A model generated the notes under the pieces. It had not been told where the DNA came from. It was given only the letters and a program-made list of their open reading frames with translations, and made no database searches. Both the position numbers and the translations under genes were made by a program. From Pholiota molesta (Eukaryota; Basidiomycota; Agaricomycetes; Agaricales; Strophariaceae), in the NCBI GenBank assembly GCA_014925825.1, contig JACGCK010000130.1, positions 62,001-126,000 of the forward strand: a DNA stretch of 64,000 nt. Direction: 5' to 3'. Below are positions 34,101 to 44,101 of the stretch, in pieces. Numbering within the stretch: position 1 is the stretch's first letter; every line of letters starts with the position of its first letter.

Positions 34101-36091
34101 GGACGTCGAAGATCGCGACGCTAGACGAGGGAGGACGTTGGTTGGTATCGGCAAGACGCCAGAAGGAGATATGGACGACTTACATCGTGTTCGGGAAAGG
34201 GCGGCCCCAGAGGGGCCCGACGCCGTCCTCAGGCTCTGGAGGCTGGGCGGGGTTGGAATAGTTGCGTGTGCGGAAGGCGATGACCTCGCCGTTTGGGAGG
34301 GGTTGCAGATAGGTATTGTCGTGTGTGCGGCGGTAGATAGCTTGTAGGTGGGCGTCCTTGTTGTTCGGGCCGTAGGTGGAGAACGAAAGCTCTTGTACGA
34401 CGGGCGTTGGTTTGCCAGGCTGTGGTTTCTTGTGGATGGATATGTGGTAGTCTGCGGGGGGTGATGATATGAAGATGGAATGAAGAAGAGCGCCAGAAAT
34501 TTAGTAAGCACCAGAAAGAAAGAAAGGAGGCAAGAGAGCGAAGGGTAATGGGAGCAAATGAGTTGAGAAGGCCAGGGTATTGCAGTAAAAGCCAAGCAAT
34601 GGGTTTGGAAGCAGCAGGAGAAGGGGCGATGATATGAAGATGGAATGAAGAAGAGCGCCAGAAATTTAGTAAGCACCAGAAAGAAAGAAAGGAGGCAAGA
34701 GAGCGAAGGGTAATTTGGAGCAAATGAGTTGAGAAGGCCAGTGCATTGCAGTCAAAAACGAAGAAATGGGTTTGGAAGCAGCAGGAAGAGGGGCGATGAT
34801 ACGAAGATGGAATGAAGAAGCGCAAGAAGTTTAGCAAGCACCAGAAAAAAGAAGAGGAGGCAAAAGAGAGTGAAGGGTAATGGAAGCAGATGATTTAAAG
34901 AGGCCAGCGCATTGCAGTCAAAAACGAAGAAATGGGTTTGGAAGCAGCAGGAGAAGGGGCGATGATATGAAGATGGAATGAAGAAGCGCAAGAAATTCAG
35001 CAAGCACCAGAAAAAAGAAAAGGAGGCAAGAGAGAGTGAAGGGTAATGGGAGCAAATGAGTTAAAAAGGCCAGCGCATTGCAGTCAAAAACGAAGAAATG
35101 GGTTTGGAAGCAGCAGGAAGAGGGGCGATGATACGAAGATGGAATGAAGAAGCGCAAGAAGTTTAGCAAGCACCAGAAAAAAGAAAAGGAGGCAAGAGAG
35201 AGTGAAGGGTAATGGGAGCAAATGAGTTAAAAAGGCCAGCGCATTGCAGTAAAAACGAAGAAATGGGTTTGGAAGCAGCAGGAGAAAAACGATGAGTCGG
35301 TGAGAAAGTCGGCGAATTCCATGGAACGTACCTGTGCGGCCAATGTAAACCTCGGTAGGAGCGGATATGGGCGGCTTAATGCCCTCAAGCTCATCCAAGT
35401 CAATTGGCAGGTCCTCATACTCCTCGGGGACGAACGGACACTCAGCATTGAGTGTTGCCTTTATTCTGCCTGTCTCCAGCTCAATTACTAACAGCGACGT
35501 TTCCTTGCGCCCTACGAAAACCTTCGTATCGTGCTCGCCCACAGACGTAAACGGCGAGATGTCGACGAGCTCGGCCATGGAGAACGGAAATCGTTGCAGC
35601 GGCTCCGAGGGCGAGGTCAGCATGTAGATGTCGCCCGACTGGGGCTCGATGATGTACGTCTCGGTCCCTCCTCCGGCGCTCGGGTCCGTATCAGGGTCAT
35701 CGATGAGGTCAGGATCGCGCTCGGGGTGGGTGGTGCGCACGAGCGGGGCGAGAGACGACGGCGCGGAGACGCTGGTAGTGGTGGCGAACGAGGACATGGA
35801 CCAGAGGGTCTGCCCGCTCGTGCGGTTGAGGGCGTGGAACTTGCCGTCGATGGAGGCGACTAGGATGGTGTCGAGCAGCTCGTAGTCGTTGGCGAGGTTC
35901 GGAATGGATGTGTCGAGCGACGGCGGCGATGAAGGTGGGAAGTTGAGATTGGGGGCGACATAGGCGTATTGAGAGCTGTCCGCGCCGGCGAGGGGTGGGC
36001 GCTGGACGAGGGCCTGCTCGTCAACGTTGGATGCAACGACATAGATGGAGAAGACAGCGAGCAAGGCGGTGAGATGGAGGGACGGAGCCAT
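31149..36091 (-). CDS. IRE1: IRE1, ER stress-sensing kinase/endoribonuclease
   Basis: A signal peptide (MAPSLHLTALLAVFSIYVVA) precedes an ER-lumenal sensor domain with PQQ-like strands (ILVASIDGKFHALNRTSGQT). Further on are a transmembrane segment (VWLGLVVLAVLAVGVWV), a long charged linker, and a Ser/Thr kinase: glycine loop GFGSHGTVVFQG, lysine AVAVKRLL, HRDIKPQN, DFGLCKRL and TVGWRAPEIL. The C-terminal KEN RNase domain has HPFFWDAGRRLNFLQDASDR, LDNLGKYRKYDGKSVQDLMR and YPMLFLHVHRVVRDTGL, ending in ELPDN-stop. In fungi the RNase splices HAC1/XBP1-type mRNA in the unfolded protein response. Exon 1 is 36091-35332. Intron 1 (35331-34452, 880 nt) is far longer than any other intron here because of a tandem repeat. 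The kinase has a Ser/Gly-rich insert (SLSSRGSVATVSGG) between subdomains VIII and IX. Part of the linker is copied at 49.7 kb. Confidence 0.93.
34463..35290. repeat. 166-bp minisatellite, five units, inside IRE1 intron 1
   Basis: Units begin GATGATATGAAGATGGAATG or GATGATACGAAGATGG at 34463, 34628, 34795, 34961 and 35127, so the period is 164-167 bp. Units alternate in small variants (GATACG in units 3 and 5). On the minus strand each unit gives pyrimidine-rich stretches ending in CTTCATTCCATCTTCATATC. The last unit lies next to the true acceptor at 34452. Confidence 0.93.
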
Positions 36092-37330
36092 CGACGGGCA
36101 TCGGCGCTCGCAACTCGAGGAGGTTGGGAGCAAATCACAACATACACTTGTCGTGGCACACCCAATAATGTGGCTGTGCTCCCCGCCGAATCGGCACCGC
36201 AGCTCGACGATCTCGAGCGTTCGGTCTAGATCTCTGCTTATTTCTGCCTTATGCAATGGCGACTTATTTCATGTTCCATAAGTACAGATTGCAAGGGCAC
36301 GTAGGCTAGTAAGCTGATTTCAAAAGCCATCATGACTGGTACACGTATTTAGGCTCGATGCTTCCACTAATAACATGCTGCATGACAGCCGTGAGGTATA
36401 CTTGGTTCGATATTTGTCCTATCAATAGGAAGATAAGGGCTAGCTTAAATTGTCCATAGATTAGGTGGCTAACTACCGTCAGGACGTCGAGAGCTACACA
36501 TTTGCTCCACGTCACCTCACATTTATAGATCGTTGAATATGGAGAGGTTTCGAACGTTCTCAGCTAGGGCAAGTATCCTAGCAGTAGAGAAGACGCTTCA
36601 GCGTTGTAGTAGTAATATCAGATGCTCAATAGTAGCTTCTGGACATCAGGAGCATGTCGGAAGTATGGATGCTTCGCCACGGGCGCCTAACAGTGGCTTC
36701 AGCGCTTAAAGTTAAAACATCGCCAAAAAAGCGCCCTCTACACTAGGTGAAGGAATCCTATACGTTCTGCTAAGATCCCATACAATGGTTACAAACGTAG
36801 GGTAATAAAGGCTTTTATCACAATGTCATAATATGCTCGGAACACTTCTGACGTTTGCAAGGCAGTTCTATAATAGAATCCATTAGAATGCAAGTGATCA
36901 TTACAAGGGTTTGTCGAGCTGGAATCCCACGCGAGGAATTACAAGTCTTTGGAAAGCTTGCGAAAACCGTACTAATGAATTCCATTGTATTCTCGGGGTA
37001 TAGTGCAACATAAATAACGTTATAACGCACGGGACATACCACCCAAGCTCACCCTGTACATTTCCCCAAGACTCGCCCGGTACATCTCACACAACAGCGC
37101 CAGGAACATAGTCACGTGAAGCTCACGGCGCCTGCGATAATCCAGTCCAAGGTTAGGTTGATAAGGAGTTATTAGACATCACATAGGGACATTCTGAGCG
37201 GCGCCGGCTTCCAATTGAATATACAGTCTAGGTACATACTATATGTCAAGTATATTAGTAAATTATGTTACAGTCAGTTATTCTCCCATATGGCGAGCTT
37301 CCGGAGCCCATGCTATCCGATTCAGATGCT
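36092..37330. other. IRE1 upstream region, no other gene seen
   Basis: The first ~150 bp form the IRE1 promoter side. The rest is AT-rich with short frames only. No UPR-type CACGTG element was recognised close to the start codon. Confidence 0.35.
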
Positions 37331-37359
37331 ATCTATGCAAAATCCACTGAAACACAGCC

Positions 37360-38625
37360 GCGTGAAGAATCCAGTGGAAATCCACTGTAATGGTGCCGCG
37401 CGAGCAATGCAGTGTATATTCACTGGATCTATGCCGCGAGAGTGATCCAGTGAATGTCCACTGGAATGACGCCCGCGTGCGTGAGACAATGCGGCGCGTG
37501 CAGTGGCATGCACTGGCGCGAAGAATCCAGTGGAAATCCACTGGAATGGTGCCCCGTGAGCAATCCAGTGTATATTCACTGGATCTGTGCCGCGCGAGCG
37601 ATCCAGTGGATATTCACTGGATCGGTGCCGTACGAGCGATCCAGTGGATATTCACTGGATCGGTGCCGTGCGAGCGATCCTGTGGATATCCACTGGAATG
37701 GCGCCCGCGTGCGTGGGGAAACGCGGCGTGTGCGCTGGCGTCCGACAATACGGCGCATCCGCTCGCATGACATATGCATAAAATAATTGGCATAGTACCG
37801 CGCGAGCGGTCCAGGAAGATATATGTCCACAGGCTAGGTTGCGCGGCGTCGATCCGGTGAACATTCACTGGATTGCTCGCGCAGCACCAATCCAGTGAAC
37901 ATTCACTGGATTGCTCACGCGGCACCGATCCAGTGAATATCCACTGGATCGCTTGTGCTGAGTCATTCCAGTGAGTATTCACTGGATTGCTTGCGCGGCA
38001 CTGATCTAATGAATATCCACTAGATCGCTTGCGCACCTGCATTCCACTTATTGGGTTCCTATGTCACGCAAGCAACACGCAAGCGCACGCGCCGCATTCT
38101 CGCACACGCGTACGTGCTGCACGACCCCACGCGAGGGCACGCACCGCATTGTCCCACGCCAGCGCGAGTGCCATTGCAGTGAATATCCGCTGGGTTGCAG
38201 CGTGTACACGGACGTAGGGCAATATGGCGCGTACGCGCGCGTGTGACAGTGCAGTGCGTGCGCTGGCGGGGACTATGCAGCGTGTGCGCTCATGTGCCAT
38301 GTGAATTATCAAATAACTTGCACGGCGCCGCGTGAGCGATCCAGTGAAATTTCACTGGATGTGTGCCGCGCGGGCAATCCAGTGAATTTACACTGGATGT
38401 GCGCCGTGCGAGCAATCCAGTGAATTTACACTGGATGTGCGCCGCGCGAGCAATCCAGTGAAATTTCACCGGATGTGTGCCGCGCGGGCGATCCAGTGAA
38501 TTTACACTGGATGTGCGCCGCGCGAGCAATCCAGTGAATTTACACTGGATGTGCGCTGCACGAGCAATCCAGTGCATTTACACTGGATATGCGCGGGACA
38601 CTGAATCCAGTGAAATAACACTGGA
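37360..38625. repeat. left array of 38-bp palindromic units
   Basis: About twenty copies of ATCCAGTG-N6-CACTGGAT (22 bp), each followed by about 16 bp of GC-rich spacer such as GGTGCCGCGCGAGC. Exact 38-bp spacing is seen at 38341, 38379, 38417, 38455, 38493 and 38531, and again near 37602, 37640 and 37678. The array is broken by GC-rich stretches at about 37700-37850 and 38045-38330. Confidence 0.9.
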
Positions 38626-39040
38626 TTTTCCGCCGGCGCTGTTATTTCCACTCGGCATCAACATGATATCCCACCGCGGGATATTGCCCAAATAGGGTGC
38701 ACCGCGGGCGCTCCCCGACTGATGCGCGCATGCGCATCCGTCCTCCTGCCTGTTGGCACAGAGAATGGGCTCCAGCTCAGCCCAATTACCTTCGTTCCTT
38801 TCGCATTTTTGCACATAGATAGGCATATTATATAGGAGTATTAATGTATAGATATTTAACGAATACATATCAGGTTATCTATCAAAACAGGTGTTTTTTA
38901 TGGCAGGGGAGGGGGAGTAGAGGAAGGTATTTGCCTTAAACACATGGGGACTCTTATATAAAGGTACATATAGTATCTATGCTATCATAAGTGATAATCT
39001 ACTGAGCTATAGCTCTCCAGGAATTGATAGAAGTGACCCA

Positions 39041-39357
39041 TGGGGAGATCTAGAGGGAGGGTGTCATAGGGTATGAAAGTGACATGTTCCAATGCTCTTA
39101 TTATCAATTCAATTACTTTACATGGTGTATTATACCTATGTAGCTTAATATATGCAGCCAGAAGTGCCATAGATACAGTTAATCCACTCCTATTGACTTA
39201 TCTACCTATGGATACATTGGCCTATATCTCAGCACCAGACAGAGATATCTTTCTAATGTCTTTGGATTAATGCTCTCCCTGGCTCTGCCTATCTATTAAT
39301 ATCGCTAAAATATACCTAAAATGGTTGGAACATATAGACAAAGGCCCCCAATGAGGC
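39041..39357. other. 317-bp block present in only one arm
   Basis: The left arm reads AAGTGACCCA, then this block, then CTAATATCCTG. The right arm joins the reverse complements directly (CAGGATATTAG then TGGGTCACTT). The block has no gene and no clear terminal repeats. Confidence 0.6.
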
Positions 39358-39836
39358 CTAATATCCTGATATATATACATAGCCATATATAGCATGTATA
39401 GATTTATTTCTGAGGATATAACAATGTAGAAAAATACTATATAGCACCTACATTAATTCAACCGAGCAATACTAGTTTTTCTCTGCTTGAAAAGGGTCAT
39501 GAGGAGGTGAAACATGCCAAGGATGTCTAAAATGTGTATTCAGCCTATAGAACTACCAATAAGTGCTCCACAATTCTGTAACGCTAAGACGTGATAGCCC
39601 TAATAAATACCTACAAAACGAGCTACTTTAGAGGACGATCGAATGTGTTAGTGGAAACATAGAAGCTATTAAGTTGTGCGTTTGCGACCAGAGTTTGCGA
39701 CCCATTTAGTATGCGACCGTATGTGACCACAAAAAACGTAAAATGTCTGTAAATTTACAACTATATATTCTAAAATTCTGAAATTTCTGCGCTGGGTAGC
39801 TCTAATAGATATCTCCAAAACGAGATATGCCGGAAG

Positions 39837-40000
39837 GTAATCGGAGCAGCGAATAGAAATATATGCTGGAAACATTGTTCAGAACATCGAAATACATCAC
39901 GACTACTCGTGATACAATTATGGAACTATGTTTGGATCATGTTCAAATGATGTTCATCAAAATATTTTCTTCATATCATTTGAACCTCTGACTCGATCTT
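39837..40000. other. loop of the foldback element
   Basis: Single-copy 164-nt centre between the matching arms. It contains small internal complementary words (TTCAAATGATGTTC and CATATCATTTGAA) but no coding frame. Confidence 0.7.
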
Positions 40001-40884
40001 CTTCCGGCATATCTCGTTTTGTAGATATCTATTAGAGCTACCCAGCGCAGAAATTTCAGAATTTTAGAATATATAGTTGTAAATTTACAGACATTTTACG
40101 TTTTTTGTGGTCACACACGGTCGCATACTAAATGGGTCGCAAACTCTGGTCGCAAACGCACAACTTAATAGCTTCTATGTTTCCACTAACACATTCGATC
40201 GTCCTCTAAAGTAGCTCGTTTTGTAGGTATTTATTAGGGCTATCACGTCTTAGCGTTACAGAATTGTGGAGCACTTATTGGTAGTTCTATAGGCTGAATA
40301 CACATTTTAGACATCCTTGGCATGTTTCACCTCCTCATGACCCTTTTCAAGCAGAGAAAAACTAGTATTGCTCGGTTAAATTAATGTAGGTGCTATATAG
40401 TATTTTTCTACATCGTTATATCCACAGAAATAAACCTATACATGCTATATATGGCTATGTATATGTATCAGGATATTAGTGGGTCACTTCTATTAATTCC
40501 TGGAAAGCTATAGCTCAGTAGATTATCACTTATAATAGCATAGATACTATATGTACCTTTATATAAGAGTCCCCATGTGTTTAAGGCAAATACCTTCCTC
40601 TACTCCCCTCCCCTGCCATAAAAAACACCTGTTTTGATAGATAACCTGATATGTATTCGTTAAATATCTATACATTAATACTCCTATATAATATGCCTAT
40701 CTATGTGCAAAAATGCGAAAGGAACGAAGGTAATTAGGCTGAGCTGGAGCCCATTCTCTGTGCCAACAGGCAGGAGGACGGATGCGCATGCGCGCATCAG
40801 TCGGGGAGCGCCCGCGGTGCACCCTATTTGGGCAATATCCCGCGGTGGGATATCATGTTGATGCCGAGTGGAAATAACAGCGCC

Positions 40885-42140
40885 GGCGGAAAATCCAGTG
40901 TTATTTCACTGGATTCAGTGTCCCGCGCATATCCAGTGTAAATGCACTGGATTGCTCGTGCAGCGCACATCCAGTGTAAATTCACTGGATTGCTCGCGTG
41001 GCGCACATCCAGTGTAAATTCACTGGATCGCCCGCGCGGCACACATCCGGTGAAATTTCACTGAATTTGGTGTTCTGTACACATCCAGTGCAAATTCACT
41101 GGATCGGTGCCGCGTGAGCAATCCAGTGGATACTCACTGGATCGGTGCCGCGTGAGCAATCCAGTGGATACTCACTGGATCGGTGCCGCGTGAGCAATCC
41201 AGTGGATACTCACTGGATCGCTCGCGCGGCGCCATTCCAGTGCATATCCACTGGATTGCTTGCACGGCGCTATGTGAGTCATTTAATTCACATGCAATGC
41301 GAGCGCACGCGCTGCAAATAACCGCCCACCAGCACGCGTACCGCATTGCTGCACGCACGCGTACCGCATTGCTCCACGCACGCGTACACGCTACACTGAG
41401 CGCATGCGCCGCATTGCCCTAGGTATACGGGGTGTAATTCCAGTGAATATTCACTGGAATTGCGCGTGCAGCATTGTTCCGGTGGATTTCCACTGGATTG
41501 CTCGTATGGCACCAATTCAGTGAAAATCCACTAGATTGCTCGTGCGGCGCCAATCCAGTGAAAATCCACTGGATTGCTCATGTGGCACACATCCGGTGAG
41601 ATTTCACTGTATTCGGTATTCTTCACACATGCGCGATGGATCCAGTGGAATTTCACTGGATGAGCCCCGCACGAGGGATCCAGTGGTATTCTACTGGATG
41701 CGCCGCGCGTACTGGATGCGCCGCGCGTACTGGATGCGCCGCACGTACTGGATGCGCCGCGCGTACTGGATGCGCCACGCGTACTGGATGCGCCGCGCGC
41801 GACGGATCCAGTGGAATACCACTGGATGAGCCCCTTGGGGCTCGTGCCGCGCGCGAGGGGATGTACCGCGCGGGGACCCATCCAGTGGTATTCCACTGGA
41901 TCCCTCGCGCGCGGCCGAACCCCCTCGCGGGTGCTCATCCAGTAGATTACCACTGCATTCCTCGCACGGGGCTCATCCAGTGGTATTCCACTGGATCCCT
42001 CGCGCGGGGCCCATCCAGTGAAATTCCACTGGATCCATCGCGCAGGGTTCATCCAGTAGAATTGCACTGGATCCCTTGCGCGGCCGCATATTCAGTCCCG
42101 CGCGACCCAATCCAGTGTAATTCCACTGGATCTGAATCCC
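40885..42140. repeat. right array of 38-bp palindromic units
   Basis: More than twenty copies of the CCAGTG-N6-CACTGG palindrome. 38-bp spacing is exact at 41123, 41161 and 41199, and again at about 41970-42050. Toward the right end the core changes to GTATTC/AAATTC and the spacer to CCCTCGCGCGGGGCCC-like sequence. Confidence 0.9.
41693..41800. repeat. 18-bp tandem repeat, six units
   Basis: ACTGGATGCGCCGCGCGT repeats six times with single-base variants, inside the right array. It consists of one palindrome arm plus part of the spacer, so it looks like local slippage of the 38-bp unit. Confidence 0.85.
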
Positions 42141-42404
42141 TTGCGCGGCCGCAAAGCCACTGCCGCCTGTGTCGGGGCTCATCTACCCAGTAGTTGGGCA
42201 TGCACAGCTCATCTGGTACTATATCTACCCAGTTTAAACATTTATAAGTGTATTCTAGTCATAATAATCACTTTCAGTAACATAGATATCCGTACACAAT
42301 ATTATATAGTAAAGAAAGAGAAGCTGAGCCAACCCCTGCAATATCTGTATGGGAGGTGGCGGTGAATGTCCTGGGTGCACTTGGCAGAGATGTACCGTGT
42401 GCAC

Positions 42405-42485
42405 ATGAGCTGCATGTACAGGGTGTATTTGGCACGAATGTACAGGGTGTATTTGGCAGGAATGTACAGGGTGTTATATGGTGTT
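42405..42485. repeat. 24-bp tandem repeat
   Basis: TGTACAGGGTGTATTTGGCA-type units repeat about three times. The surrounding 42150-42760 holds no recognised gene. Confidence 0.7.
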
Positions 42486-42769
42486 TACATATGAATGATA
42501 TCCGGTATTCTCTGTCTTGTAGCCATACAATCTCATGCAACACTGTAATGTGAAATACAGCCCGTAAAATTCATTCCAAATAGCTTATGAAGATATCTAT
42601 GGTAGTTTCAATCCCAGGAAATATTCTAACCCAGTTGAAATTTAATGGGTTTTATCTCCTAAGATTGTAGTACTTTGGAAATGTTTGTATTGGAGTTGTA
42701 ACTACCCTCATCATTATGGTAATGAAATAATTCTAATATCCTTGGTACACAATATTCCGAGGCATCAGA

Positions 42770-43200
42770 ATGCAGGAGGAGAGCCCCGGCCCCGCAGACT
42801 ACGGCGAGCAACCAGAAGGGCCTCCAAGCCCAAAAATCGGAAAGTCGAGTTCGCGCACAATACACCGATATTGGGGGCGTACGAGTCGCATTCGAACATC
42901 ATCCAATGTAAGTATAATCCTCACCTCAGGTATTCGCGTATTTCCTGATATCGCTCTCCCTTCCTTTTCCCAGACCGATCGGACACGCAGCCAACATTGT
43001 ACCGCTGGGAAGCCCTGCCTGACACCGCCGAGAAGCGGTGGGTTCTCGGCGGTTTGAAGACAGGCAACGAGGCCCGGGCGCTCGCATGGGTGGATACCGT
43101 TATGGACTCATGGAGTTCCCTGATCCTGAGATACACACTCAGGCGACGCGCAGGCGAGAGAACGACTGTGGCGGGAGGTGAAGCGCGCTGGGGAGGCTGA
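42770..43200 (+). pseudogene. internally deleted copy of the RSC7/Swp82-like gene
   Basis: The first ~60 bp match the middle of exon 1 of the intact gene (50221 on). The sequence then jumps to the end of exon 3 (51607 on), followed by the intron and the last exon. The junction falls at GAAGGG, present at both breakpoints of the intact gene (50263 and 51601). That implies a 1338-bp deletion by short-repeat recombination. The final exon also differs in frame (a few inserted bases near 43106). Intron 3 is retained, so this arose by DNA duplication, not retroposition. It begins mid-gene and cannot make the Rsc7 core domain. Confidence 0.85.
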
Positions 43201-44101
43201 GGTTGTTGATTTGACGGTACCTTGGTGTGTTTCCTTATTTTATATGAGGTTCCGATGGTAGATAGTTTTGTATAGATAATTTGTGGCTCGCAAATAACTT
43301 TTATCTCACGTAGCTTGAATGTAATTCGTTCTTTTCAATCAAGCATCATGTAAGGTCAACAAATCATTGATTGAGGTGTTCGGTCAAAAATCAGCCTATT
43401 CTGCTCTCACAGGCTGCATTGGTGCTGCTATAATATTGGTCAATAACTTCGAAGTATGCGGCAGTCAACGATCCATATCGTAAAGTTTAGTCACTCCTTA
43501 CATGAGGGACATGAGCCACCCAAACCGATGTGGCCGGTTGCCCGTTTCATGGTGGGTCCAGCCAAGGTCCAGCGCTAGCACTCATGCTTTAAGGCATCGA
43601 TCAGATTTACATGTCGAATATTACCAAGGCTTCACGCAATTTATGGTCTATATATAATGAGATCCTACTACTAGGGCTCAAATAGACCCATATTCTAATT
43701 GTCTCTGGCTCCTGAAATGTTCTTGTGGACGCGCGCACAGCTACACGTGTGTCATGAAGATCGAATGTGCGGGAGTGAAAGATACAGAAATGGTCAATTT
43801 GCTGGTCAAAATCTGGGCGCTGGAAATAATCGCGAGCAACCTGACTAATTCATGAAAATCTGCGTCAGATAATCGACGACAATTTAGTCAGGTGGATGCA
43901 TGGACGACTATTACAGGACATTGGGCTTACATTTTTGGCTTTACTGAGGGTCACCGGTACACCGGTCACTGATAGAATAGCACTCTTATCAGGCGTGTTC
44001 TCTCGGCTATAAGTAATCGACTTTATAAAGGCAGTGAACGCTGAATCGCGGATAGGTCAATTGCAGTCTTTTTACCCTTTCCAAATCCAAATCGCAGCAA
44101 A
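43201..44101. promoter_or_regulatory. duplicated upstream region of beta-lactamase-like gene A
   Basis: Similar over most of its length to 51984-52773, upstream of gene B. A TATA-like TATAAAG at 44024-44030 lies 72 bp before the ATG. No gene in this stretch. Confidence 0.55.

Larger units (their letters stand above)
37330..42140. mobile_element. giant inverted repeat (foldback-like element)
   Basis: The left half is mirrored by the right half around a 164-nt loop at 39837-40000. The inner arms (38625-39836 and 40001-40880) match closely, for example GAGATATGCCGGAAG at 39822 and CTTCCGGCATATCTC at 40001. The arms continue outward through arrays of 38-bp units, where left and right still correspond to about 38455 and 41065. 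They can then be followed in diverged form through the non-array block near 38250-38330 and 41240-41310. The left arm has 317 bp (39041-39357) missing from the right arm (junction at 40479/40480). No transposase frame is present. Long arms made of short repeats around a loop is the architecture of foldback transposons, but no flanking duplication was found, so mobility is inference. Confidence 0.7.

Noticed and set aside
31461..34347. Long plus-strand frames of 340-390 codons opposite IRE1
   Set aside because: They are antisense shadows of GC-rich IRE1 exons; the minus strand carries kinase, RNase and membrane motifs.
37360..42130. CRISPR array
   Set aside because: Regular palindromic repeats with spacers look CRISPR-like at first, but the spacers are related to one another, the repeats vary, the host is eukaryotic and there are no cas genes.
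37322..42182. Open frames through the palindromic arrays (Trp-Ile-Phe-Thr-Gly and similar periodic peptides)
   Set aside because: They follow directly from the 38-bp repeat translated in several frames on both strands, with no start context or family likeness.
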